NCBI RefSeq assembly: GCF_010365285.1
Contig: NZ_CP048286.1
Location: 6,560,001 to 6,624,000 of the forward strand
Length of the DNA: 64,000 bases
From: Paenibacillus rhizovicinus
Lineage (GTDB): Bacteria > Bacillota > Bacilli > Paenibacillales > Paenibacillaceae
Direction: 5' to 3'
Shown: in pieces, positions 1 through 7,085 of the stretch
Numbering within the stretch: the stretch's first letter is position 1
How the letters are laid out: each line of letters begins with the position of its first letter
Notes under the pieces: generated by a model
Database searches by the model: none
What the model was told of the DNA's origin: nothing
What the model saw: only the letters and a program-made list of their open reading frames with translations
Position numbers and translations under genes: made by a program

Positions 1-439
1 GGATTTCGGCAAGGAAGCGATCGACACGCTGGTCAAAGCCATGGAAGACAATCGTAACCAGTTTGTCCTTATTTTGGCCGGCTATCCGCTGGAAATCGAG
101 CAGTTTCTGATGACGAATCCGGGCTTGCCGTCGCGCTTCCCGATTCAGATCGAGTTTCCCGACTATTCCGTCGACCAGCTGATTCAAATCGCCGAGCTTA
201 TGGCAAAGGACCGGGATTATACGCTGATGCCGCAGTCGGTTTTCAAGCTTCGCCAACATTTGATGCTGGAGAAGACGATGTCGATGTTCGCGTTCAGCAA
301 TGCACGGTACGTGCGCAATATTATCGAGAAGGCGTTCCGTCATCAAGCGGTTCGTTTAATGGGACAGCATCCGGTCGGATCCCCCGGTAAACAGGAATTG
401 ATGTCGGTGCGGCCCGAGGATCTGAAGTGGGAGAAATAA
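1..439 (+). CDS. spoVK: Stage V sporulation protein K, AAA+ ATPase (C-terminal part)
   Basis: This is the C-terminal end of a CbxX/CfqX-type AAA+ ATPase; the frame is open from the first full codon (base 2) and runs off the left edge. About 145 residues are visible. The stretch DFGKEAIDTLVKAMEDNR, then the sensor-like LILAGYP and the PGLPSRF arginine-finger segment, are typical of SpoVK, a mother-cell protein needed for spore maturation. The helical lid follows, with FSNARYVRN. hflX starts 69 bases downstream on the same strand, the same order as spoVK-ynbA in Bacillus subtilis. The Walker A and B part lies outside the window. The assignment rests on the motif and the synteny. Confidence 0.88.
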   Translation, partial: DFGKEAIDTLVKAMEDNRNQFVLILAGYPLEIEQFLMTNPGLPSRFPIQIEFPDYSVDQLIQIAELMAKDRDYTLMPQSVFKLRQHLMLEKTMSMFAFSNARYVRNIIEKAFRHQAVRLMGQHPVGSPGKQELMSVRPEDLKWEK

Positions 440-508
440 TAGCGGCAATCGCTGCGAATAAGCAAGGCGGCGTGATTCATGCGTTTCAAAGGAGCGGTAT
501 AGAACAGT

Positions 509-1801
509 ATGCGTCAAACAACCTATGATACCGATACGGACTTGCAAGACCGTGCGATACTGGTCAGCCTGGTTACGCCGAACGTCAAACGGGGTCCCGG
601 CGATCCGGAGCACTCGCTTCGGGAGCTTGTCAGTCTTGCAGAGACCGCAGGCGTCGATGTGTTGACGTCGATGACGCAGAACAAGGAAAAGGTCGATACC
701 AAATGGTTTATCGGCAAAGGAAAAGTGGAAGAGCTCCGGGCGGCAGCCGAAGAATGGGGCGCTACGACGGCGATCTTCGATCAGGAGCTGTCCGGGGCGC
801 AGGTGCGCAATCTGGAAGAGTCGCTGGATTTGAAGATTATCGACCGGACGCAGCTCATTCTGGATATTTTTGCGCAACGGGCCAAAACTAGAGAAGGCAT
901 CATCCAGGTCGAGCTTGCGCAGCTCAGCTACTTGCTGCCGCGGCTGTCCGGGCACGGGAAAAACCTTTCCCGTCTCGGCGGCGGAATCGGCACGCGCGGT
1001 CCCGGCGAGTCGAAGCTGGAGACGGACCGCCGGCATATCCGCGAACGGATTACGGATTTGAAGCATACGCTCGAGGAAGTCGTCCGCCACCGTACGCTTC
1101 ACCGCGAACGCAGGCGGAAAGCCGGCGTGCAGCAAGTCGCGCTGGTCGGGTATACGAATGCCGGCAAGTCCACGCTGCTGCGCGAGCTGACTCAAGCGGA
1201 TGTCTACGTGGAAAACCAGCTGTTCGCCACGTTGGACCCCACTTCCAGAAACTTAAGGCTGCCGAGCGGCAATGAAGTCGTGCTTACGGATACCGTCGGC
1301 TTCATTCAGAACTTGCCGCATGATCTGATTGCCGCATTCCGAGCGACGCTGGAAGAGGTATGCGAGGCAGATCTTGTGCTTCATATCATCGACAGCGCGT
1401 CCGAGATGCGGGAAGAGCAGATCGCAGTAGTTGATCGAATTCTGGGCGAGCTTGGCGCGGCTGGCAAACCGCAGCTGTTGATTTATAACAAGATCGATCT
1501 CTGCGGCTTGAACGGCCCGCAGCTCATCCCGGCGAACGGACCGGGGACGCTTGCGATCAGCGCCTATAACGGTCATGATTTGGAGCGGCTGCGCCAAGCG
1601 GTCCAGGACAAGCTTGTCGGGGACACGCTGACGTTCGTGCTGCCGGCGGAACGCGGCGATCTGATCGCGCTCGCTTACCGGACTGGCGAAGTATTGGAGC
1701 AGTCGGTTGACGGGGATGATATGGTATTGAAGGTACAACTGAATAAGCAGGATTACGAGGTGCACGGACATAAGCTAGCCGCTTACGTTCTCCGACGCTA
1801 A
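509..1801 (+). CDS. hflX: GTPase HflX
   Basis: A 430-residue ribosome-associated GTPase that in other bacteria splits or rescues stalled 70S ribosomes under stress. The N-terminal HflX domain includes the glycine-rich segment GGGIGTRGPGESK (around residues 158-170), then a helical linker and the G domain: G1 GYTNAGKS near residue 213, G3 DTVGF, G4 NKID, and a short C-terminal domain. Length matches the family. The ATG at 509 has AAAGGAG (488-494) 14 bases upstream, a rather long spacing, but no better start is present. It lies between spoVK and ynbB, as in B. subtilis. Confidence 0.95.
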   Translation: MRQTTYDTDTDLQDRAILVSLVTPNVKRGPGDPEHSLRELVSLAETAGVDVLTSMTQNKEKVDTKWFIGKGKVEELRAAAEEWGATTAIFDQELSGAQVRNLEESLDLKIIDRTQLILDIFAQRAKTREGIIQVELAQLSYLLPRLSGHGKNLSRLGGGIGTRGPGESKLETDRRHIRERITDLKHTLEEVVRHRTLHRERRRKAGVQQVALVGYTNAGKSTLLRELTQADVYVENQLFATLDPTSRNLRLPSGNEVVLTDTVGFIQNLPHDLIAAFRATLEEVCEADLVLHIIDSASEMREEQIAVVDRILGELGAAGKPQLLIYNKIDLCGLNGPQLIPANGPGTLAISAYNGHDLERLRQAVQDKLVGDTLTFVLPAERGDLIALAYRTGEVLEQSVDGDDMVLKVQLNKQDYEVHGHKLAAYVLRR

Positions 1802-1834
1802 CGCATGCTGCGATCATGAGGAGAGACTTGGACA

Positions 1835-3118
1835 GTGAAACGGCAAGGAAACAACTGGTTGGCTTTAATGAAGTGGGCGGAGGCTGCGGAAGAGCAGGCC
1901 GCCCCTGTTTTTCGTTCCATCGACGGCGTCGCCGAACGCAATCAATGGAAAGTAATCGATGCGTTTCAGGCGCATCGGGTAAGCGATTTTCATTTTAACG
2001 GTTCGACGGGCTATGGATATAACGATACGGGCAGGGAAGTGCTCGATCTCGTCTATGCGGACGTCATGGGGGCGGAAGCTGCGCTTGTGCGGCCGCATTT
2101 CGTGTCCGGCACCCATACGATCAGCTGCGCGCTGTTCGGGCTGCTGCGGCCGGGGGACGAGCTGCTGTACATCACCGGGCGGCCGTACGACACGCTCCAT
2201 AAGGTCATTGGAGAGCCTGGCGACGGCAAAGGCTCCCTGCAAGACTTCGGCATCGCGTATGGCGAGGTAGCGCCATTAGCGGACGGCTCCATCGATTGGG
2301 ACACCGTCGCGGCGCGAATGACGGAGCGGACGCGCGTTATCGGCATTCAACGCTCGCGAGGCTACGATTGGCGGGCTTCGTACACGGTAGCTCAAATCGG
2401 GGAAATGGTGAAACGGATCAAGGCTTTGAAGCCGGATGTCTATGTGTTCGTGGACAACTGCTATGGCGAATTTACGGAAGAGCTGGAGCCGACGCAGGTA
2501 GGCGTCGATTTGATGGCAGGTTCCCTGATCAAGAACCCGGGCGGCGGCCTTGCGCCGACGGGCGGTTACGTCGCCGGTACGAAACATGCGGTGGAGCTGA
2601 CGTCCTATCGATTGACCGCGCCGGGAATCGGCGGAGAAGTCGGCGCCACGCTCGGGACGCTGCGCGCCATGTATCAAGGATTGTTCCTCGCCCCCCATCT
2701 TGTCGGACAAGCACTTAAAGGCAGCGTCTTCGGCGCCTCCATGTTCGAAATGCTGGGTTTCGAAAGCAATCCTCGCTTCGATGCGCCCCGGACGGACTTG
2801 ATTCAAGCCATCCGTTTCCGAGACGCGGACCAGCTGATAGCGTTCGTGCAAGGCGTGCAGAGCGCTTCGGCGGTAGATGCCCATGTCGTGCCCGAACCTT
2901 GGGCCATGCCCGGTTATGAACATCCCGTCATCATGGCGGCAGGTACGTTCATGCAAGGCGGCAGCCTGGAACTGTCTGCGGATGCTCCGATTCGCGAGCC
3001 TTATATCGCGTATATGCAAGGCGGGCTCACGTATGCCCATGTCAAATACGGTGTTCTGAATGCTTTAGCCGTGCTAGCCGATCGTAAGTTGGTTGTAATT
3101 AAACCTTACACAACTTGA
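1835..3118 (+). CDS. ynbB: PLP-dependent YnbB family protein (aluminium resistance/methionine gamma-lyase-like)
   Basis: A 427-residue fold-type I PLP enzyme of the group annotated as aluminium resistance protein or methionine gamma-lyase family protein. The probable PLP lysine is K233 in SLIKNPGGG, followed by the conserved APTGGYVAG; VFVDNCYGEF supplies the cofactor-contacting aspartate. The true substrate of the family is not settled; cysteine or methionine C-S lyase activity is a family-level inference. The GTG start at 1835 follows a GAGGAG site (1818-1823). The 3' end carries the operator and -35 region of glnR, so the stop codon is inside the next promoter. Confidence 0.9.
   Translation: MKRQGNNWLALMKWAEAAEEQAAPVFRSIDGVAERNQWKVIDAFQAHRVSDFHFNGSTGYGYNDTGREVLDLVYADVMGAEAALVRPHFVSGTHTISCALFGLLRPGDELLYITGRPYDTLHKVIGEPGDGKGSLQDFGIAYGEVAPLADGSIDWDTVAARMTERTRVIGIQRSRGYDWRASYTVAQIGEMVKRIKALKPDVYVFVDNCYGEFTEELEPTQVGVDLMAGSLIKNPGGGLAPTGGYVAGTKHAVELTSYRLTAPGIGGEVGATLGTLRAMYQGLFLAPHLVGQALKGSVFGASMFEMLGFESNPRFDAPRTDLIQAIRFRDADQLIAFVQGVQSASAVDAHVVPEPWAMPGYEHPVIMAAGTFMQGGSLELSADAPIREPYIAYMQGGLTYAHVKYGVLNALAVLADRKLVVIKPYTT
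3094..3110 (+). promoter_or_regulatory. GlnR/TnrA box upstream of glnR-glnA
   Basis: The 17-mer TGTAATTAAACCTTACA matches the GlnR/TnrA consensus TGTNA-N7-TNACA at every defined base. It lies just upstream of the -35 hexamer, inside the last codons of ynbB, the position of the upstream glnRA operator in B. subtilis. A weaker half-site (TTACA, 3137-3141) overlaps the -10 and may stand for the second operator. Confidence 0.85.
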
Positions 3119-3143
3119 CACGTATTTGGCATGGCGTTACAAT
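3115..3143 (+). promoter_or_regulatory. Sigma-A promoter of glnR-glnA
   Basis: TTGACA (3115-3120), a 17-base spacer and TACAAT (3138-3143). The -35 includes the ynbB stop codon. The start of transcription should be near 3150, giving a leader of about 28 bases before the glnR ATG at 3178. Confidence 0.85.
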
Positions 3144-3177
3144 GAGAGCATATCAGACATTGGAAGGTTGATGCGAT

Positions 3178-3588
3178 ATGGGTGACGAAATACGCAGAAA
3201 TATGGCGCTTTTTCCGATCGGCATCGTCATGAAGCTGACCGACTTGACCGCAAGGCAAATCCGATACTACGAACAGCATGAGTTAATCGTGCCTGCACGT
3301 ACGGCCGGAAACCAACGGTTATTTTCGTTCAACGACGTGGAGAGGCTGCTGGAAATCAAATCGCTGATCGAGAAAGGCGTCAACATTGCCGGCATCAAAC
3401 AAGTCATGAACCCGGTTTCCAAGGAATCGGAGGATGCGACCGTCGTCAGCGAGCTCTCTGAAGTAAAGAGACGCGAGTTGTCCGATGCGCAGCTTCACCG
3501 GCTATTGAAACAGCAGCTGCTTGAGAAGAGACCGGGCAAAGCCTCGCTCATCCAAGGACAGCTGTCCCGTTTCTATAACAAGAAATAA
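3178..3588 (+). CDS. glnR: Glutamine-synthetase repressor, MerR family
   Basis: A 136-residue MerR-type regulator. The N-terminal winged helix is visible as DLTARQIRYYEQHELIVPARTAGNQRLF (seen here as adjoining short motifs, residues about 20-48), followed by the dimerisation helix and a basic C-terminal tail, as in GlnR. In Bacillus, feedback-inhibited glutamine synthetase stabilises GlnR on its operators, and GlnR represses glnRA in nitrogen excess. The perfect GlnR box and sigma-A promoter directly upstream point to autoregulation. glnA follows 48 bases downstream, so the two should be cotranscribed. Confidence 0.95.
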   Translation: MGDEIRRNMALFPIGIVMKLTDLTARQIRYYEQHELIVPARTAGNQRLFSFNDVERLLEIKSLIEKGVNIAGIKQVMNPVSKESEDATVVSELSEVKRRELSDAQLHRLLKQQLLEKRPGKASLIQGQLSRFYNKK

Positions 3589-3636
3589 CGGCTTGGCAAT
3601 TTATCTGTCATTCACCAAATTAGAGGAGCTGATCCT

Positions 3637-4965
3637 GTGAGCTACACGAAAGACGACATCAGACGTATTGCGAAGGAACAAAATGTTCGTTTTATTCGAC
3701 TGCAATTCACCGACTTGCTCGGTACGATCAAGAACGTCGAGATTCCTGTCAGCCAGCTTGAGAAGGCGCTTGACAACAAAATGATGTTTGACGGTTCTTC
3801 GATCGAAGGCTACGTACGTATTGAAGAATCCGATATGTATCTTTATCCGGACTTGGATACTTGGGTCGTATTCCCGTGGGTAGCGGAAGACCGCATCGCA
3901 CGTTTGATCTGTGACATTTATATGCCTGACGGCACGCCGTTCGCCGGCGATCCGCGCGGAATTCTGAAGCGCGTACTTAAGGAAGCGGAAGAAATGGGCT
4001 TTACGTCCATGAATGTCGGTCCGGAACCGGAGTTCTTCCTGTTCAAAACAGATGCTAACGGCAATCCGACGACGGAGCTGAACGACCAAGGCGGTTATTT
4101 CGACCTTGCGCCGATGGACCTTGGCGAAAACTGCCGCCGCGAAATCGTGCTGACGCTGGAAGAAATGGGCTTTGAAATCGAAGCCTCACACCATGAGGTA
4201 GCTCCTGGTCAGCATGAGATCGACTTCAAATATGCCGATGCCATTAAAGCGGCTGACCAAATTCAAACGTTCAAGCTCGTTGTCAAAACGATTGCGCGCC
4301 AGCACGGCCTGCATGCATCGTTCATGCCGAAACCGCTGTTCGGCGTTAACGGATCCGGCATGCACTGTCATCAATCGCTGTTCAAAGGCAATGTGAATGC
4401 GTTCTACGACGAGAGCGATAAGCTTGGCCTGAGCCAAGTCGCGCGTTACTACATGGCTGGCGTATTGCGCCATGCGCGTTCTTTCGCGGCGATTACGAAT
4501 CCGACAGTCAACTCGTACAAACGTCTGGTGCCCGGCTACGAAGCGCCATGCTACGTTGCATGGTCTGCCAGCAACCGCAGCCCGATGATCCGTATTCCGG
4601 CTTCCCGCGGCCTCAGCACGCGGATCGAAGTGCGCAGCCCGGATCCGGCCGCGAACCCTTATCTGGCGCTTGCCGTTATGTTGAAAGCCGGCTTGGACGG
4701 CATCATCAACAAAACGCCGCTTCCGGCGCCTACGGACCGCAACATCTACGTCATGACCGACGAAGAGCGGATCGACGAGGGCATCCCAAGCTTGCCGGAT
4801 GACCTGAAAGAAGCGCTCACCGAGCTGCTTCGCAGCGAAGTCATCTGCGACGCGCTGGGCGACCACGCGCTGGCTCACTTCTACGAATTGAAAGAAATCG
4901 AGTGGGATATGTACCGCACGCAGATCCATGAGTGGGAGAGAGACCAGTACCTGTCTCTTTACTAA
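3637..4965 (+). CDS. glnA: Glutamine synthetase, type I
   Basis: A 442-residue cytoplasmic glutamine synthetase, condensing ammonia and glutamate at the cost of ATP. Visible signatures are the N-terminal beta-grasp with DGSSIEG, the metal-binding PEPEFF, the ATP/glutamate-site [10 protein letters not shown], and [12 protein letters not shown] with RIEVRSPDP near the C-terminal third. The length of about 440 and the absence of a clear adenylylation loop fit the GSI-alpha class controlled by feedback inhibition and GlnR. The GTG at 3637 has GAGGAG about 8 bases upstream. A strong terminator follows at 5022-5084, closing the glnRA unit. Confidence 0.97.
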   Translation: MSYTKDDIRRIAKEQNVRFIRLQFTDLLGTIKNVEIPVSQLEKALDNKMMFDGSSIEGYVRIEESDMYLYPDLDTWVVFPWVAEDRIARLICDIYMPDGTPFAGDPRGILKRVLKEAEEMGFTSMNVGPEPEFFLFKTDANGNPTTELNDQGGYFDLAPMDLGENCRREIVLTLEEMGFEIEASHHEVAPGQHEIDFKYADAIKAADQIQTFKLVVKTIARQHGLHASFMPKPLFGVNGSGMHCHQSLFKGNVNAFYDESDKLGLSQVARYYMAGVLRHARSFAAITNPTVNSYKRLVPGYEAPCYVAWSASNRSPMIRIPASRGLSTRIEVRSPDPAANPYLALAVMLKAGLDGIINKTPLPAPTDRNIYVMTDEERIDEGIPSLPDDLKEALTELLRSEVICDALGDHALAHFYELKEIEWDMYRTQIHEWERDQYLSLY

Positions 4966-5021
4966 TATTGTGAACGACCTGATCCTAACGGGGACGGAGT
5001 TCATTATGTAAGTTCAAACCT

Positions 5022-5084
5022 AACACCTTCAAGAGATTACTGCCCCATCGTTAGATGCGGGCATCTCTCTTGAAGGTGTTTTTT
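5022..5084 (+). terminator. Rho-independent terminator of glnRA
   Basis: Perfect 15-bp stem AACACCTTCAAGAGA (5022-5036) with TCTCTTGAAGGTGTT (5066-5080), running into TTTT. It lies 57 bases after the glnA stop. Confidence 0.92.
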
Positions 5085-5248
5085 GCGTTACACTGCCCAG
5101 GCAGTGCCAAGCAGTGCCCAGTGATGTCAAGATAAATCCTAAAGCGCTGAAAGGACAAAAAGCAAATCAGAATAACGTACCTAAACAAATGATTAGGCTT
5201 GTCAAAAAAATATACATAACAAAATTTCACAAAATACCAAAAATACGA

Positions 5249-5277
5249 TTTACGAATGAAGCAGTAGTTGTTATTAT
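5249..5277 (+). promoter_or_regulatory. Probable sigma-A promoter of the MacB/FtsX-type ABC operon
   Basis: TTTACG (5249-5254), 17 bases, TATTAT (5272-5277) in an AT-rich stretch. The rest of the 4966-5340 gap holds the glnRA terminator and short GCAGTGCC direct repeats (5101-5108, 5111-5118) that look incidental. Confidence 0.5.
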
Positions 5278-5293
5278 AGTAATGAAATGACAA

Positions 5294-5307
5294 TGTAAGC
5301 GTTTACC
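5294..5307 (+). promoter_or_regulatory. cre-like (CcpA/LacI-family) operator
   Basis: TGTAAGCGTTTACC matches 13 of 14 positions of the catabolite-responsive element TGWAARCGYTWNCW. It lies about 10 bases after the expected transcription start, a roadblock position. It could instead bind the LacI-family protein encoded at 10904, since a related site (12516-12529) precedes that regulator's neighbouring sugar-binding gene. Confidence 0.6.
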
Positions 5308-5340
5308 GAAACAATACCGCTTGATGGAGGGGGATTGGTT

Positions 5341-6054
5341 TTGAGTGGATTAGCGGCTTCCCTTGCACCGATTTTGGATGTCCAGAATGTGACGCGTATT
5401 TTCGGTAAAGGGGACAATAAAGTTTTCGCATTAAGGGGTGCCTCGCTTAGCGTCGACAAAGGCTCGTTAATTGCTTTGAAAGGACGTTCCGGCTCGGGGA
5501 AGACGACATTGCTTAATATCATGGGCGCTTTGGATTCGCCGAGCGAAGGGACGATCTTCTATAGCGGACGAGACGGCAGTCGGATGAGCGAGCAGCAGAA
5601 GAATGAGATGAGAAAGAGAGAAATCGGCCTTATTTTTCAATCGTTTGCTTTAGTGCCGTATTTAAGCGCATTCGAGAATGTTGAACTGGGACTCCGGATC
5701 GCCGGATCGCCGGCCGCGGATCGCAAGATGCTTGCGGAGGAGGCGCTTTCTTTTGTCGGGCTGGCGCAGCGGATGCATCATCGGCCGCAGGAGATGTCCG
5801 GCGGCGAGCAGCAGCGAACCGCGATAGCGCGAGCGATTGCCCATAAACCGAAACTGATCCTGGCAGACGAACCGACGGCGGAATTGGATTCTCGCATGGG
5901 CAAACAAATCATTGAAGTATTTCGTGAACTGGTAGGCACCTTAGGCGTTAGCGTCGTGCTGACAACGCATGACCCGCACATCATGGATCTTGTCGATCAG
6001 GTTCATGCACTGGAGGATGGACGAATTGGTTCGGAAAGCATCAGACGTGTTTAA
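5341..6054 (+). CDS. ABC transporter ATP-binding protein, MacB/LolD type
   Basis: A 237-residue ATPase. Walker A GRSGSGKTT is at about residues 47-55, the signature MSGGEQQR near 152 and Walker B LILADEPTAELD at about 173-184, with a His switch in TTHDPH. The LADEPTAELD form is typical of the MacB/LolD/FtsE group that powers FtsX-like permeases. TTG at 5341 is chosen because GGAGG (5326-5330) is 10 bases upstream; the TTG at 5335 almost touches that site. The adaptor gene overlaps its 3' end, and permease and second ATPase follow. Substrate unknown: peptide, antibiotic or lipid are family-level possibilities. Confidence 0.9.
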   Translation: MSGLAASLAPILDVQNVTRIFGKGDNKVFALRGASLSVDKGSLIALKGRSGSGKTTLLNIMGALDSPSEGTIFYSGRDGSRMSEQQKNEMRKREIGLIFQSFALVPYLSAFENVELGLRIAGSPAADRKMLAEEALSFVGLAQRMHHRPQEMSGGEQQRTAIARAIAHKPKLILADEPTAELDSRMGKQIIEVFRELVGTLGVSVVLTTHDPHIMDLVDQVHALEDGRIGSESIRRV

Positions 6055-7060
6055 GTCACGAGCGGCCGCGCTCGGCGTATTGCTAATCGCAAGCTCCCTT
6101 GCGGCAGGCTGCAGCCTGCTTCCGCAAGAACAGGCACCGTTGAAGCCTCCGCTTGTCAAACCCGCGCAGGCCGAAATTAGAACGATCGAGTCGAAGACCG
6201 GCAGCATCGTGAAGCAAATTTCCGGTTCCGCCACTTTCGTTCCCACGAATATTGAATATTATCAACAGCCCGACGCAGGCGTCATCCATTCGGTCGAAGC
6301 AAGGGCAGGCAGCGCCGTGAAGAAAGGCGACGTGCTGGTTACGCTCGAGAACGACGGAGTCGAAGTAGAGCTTTTGCAGCGGGAAATCGAATATGAACGC
6401 AAGAAGCAAACGCTTAACGATACGATCAAAGCCGGAGGGGAAGAGAACATCCGCATCGCGAAGCTTGATTTCAAGCTGGCCGAGCTGCTCTACGACAAAG
6501 CGAAAGCAAAGGCCGAGAGCAGCATCGTTCGCGCGAAAAAGGACGGCGTGATCTCATATGCAACCGACTTGGAGCCGGGCGATCATTTCGATGCGGGCCG
6601 GGTGCTGATGGCGGTTGCGCAGCCTGACGGTATGCGGCTTTCCCTCGAGGTAACTGCCAATCCGGCCTTGGCCGATATTAAGCTCGGCATGGCTGCGGAC
6701 GTTATCTACAAAGAAAAAACCTACAAAGGGAAGGTTACGCAGACGCCGGCCTCCGCTCCGGAAACGGCAGACGAGAAGCTGCGTGATGAATACGGGAAGA
6801 CGCTCTATATCGAACTCGCGAAACTGCCCGAAGGCGCCTCGTTCGGCGCCCATGCCGACGTGACGATCGTCGCGGCCCGCCGCGACAAAGTCATTGTGCT
6901 TCCGAAGAGCGCGGTCCGCGCATATTTTGGCCGAACGTTCGTACAGGTACTGGAAGGCGAGCGGCGCAAGGAAATCGATATCGAAACCGGTCTCGCGACT
7001 GCGACGGAATACGAGATAGTGAAAGGCGTTCAGGAAGGAATGAAGATTATTCTTCCGTAA
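6026..7060 (+). CDS. Lipoprotein efflux adaptor (HlyD/MacA-like)
   Basis: A 344-residue periplasmic-adaptor-like protein. A hydrophobic segment ends in the lipobox LAAGC, so C29 should be lipidated and the protein tethered outside the membrane. It then shows a biotinyl/lipoyl-like half-motif (AGSAVKKGDVLVTLEND), a helical hairpin rich in charged residues, the second half (AKKDGVISYATDLEPGD), and a beta-barrel region ending KSAVRAYFGRTFVQVLE. The start is uncertain: TTG at 6026 is 9 bases after GGAGG (6012-6016); ATG at 6017 directly abuts that site. It overlaps the upstream ATPase gene, implying translational coupling. It would link permease and substrate in a Gram-positive MacAB-like system. 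Confidence 0.82.
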   Translation: MVRKASDVFKSRAAALGVLLIASSLAAGCSLLPQEQAPLKPPLVKPAQAEIRTIESKTGSIVKQISGSATFVPTNIEYYQQPDAGVIHSVEARAGSAVKKGDVLVTLENDGVEVELLQREIEYERKKQTLNDTIKAGGEENIRIAKLDFKLAELLYDKAKAKAESSIVRAKKDGVISYATDLEPGDHFDAGRVLMAVAQPDGMRLSLEVTANPALADIKLGMAADVIYKEKTYKGKVTQTPASAPETADEKLRDEYGKTLYIELAKLPEGASFGAHADVTIVAARRDKVIVLPKSAVRAYFGRTFVQVLEGERRKEIDIETGLATATEYEIVKGVQEGMKIILP

Positions 7061-7085
7061 GCCACCGGGAGGAATCAAGGGAATT

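Noticed and set aside
5101..5126. GCAGTGCC direct repeats as an operator
   Set aside because: They directly follow the glnRA terminator, more than 120 bases from the promoter, and fit no known site.
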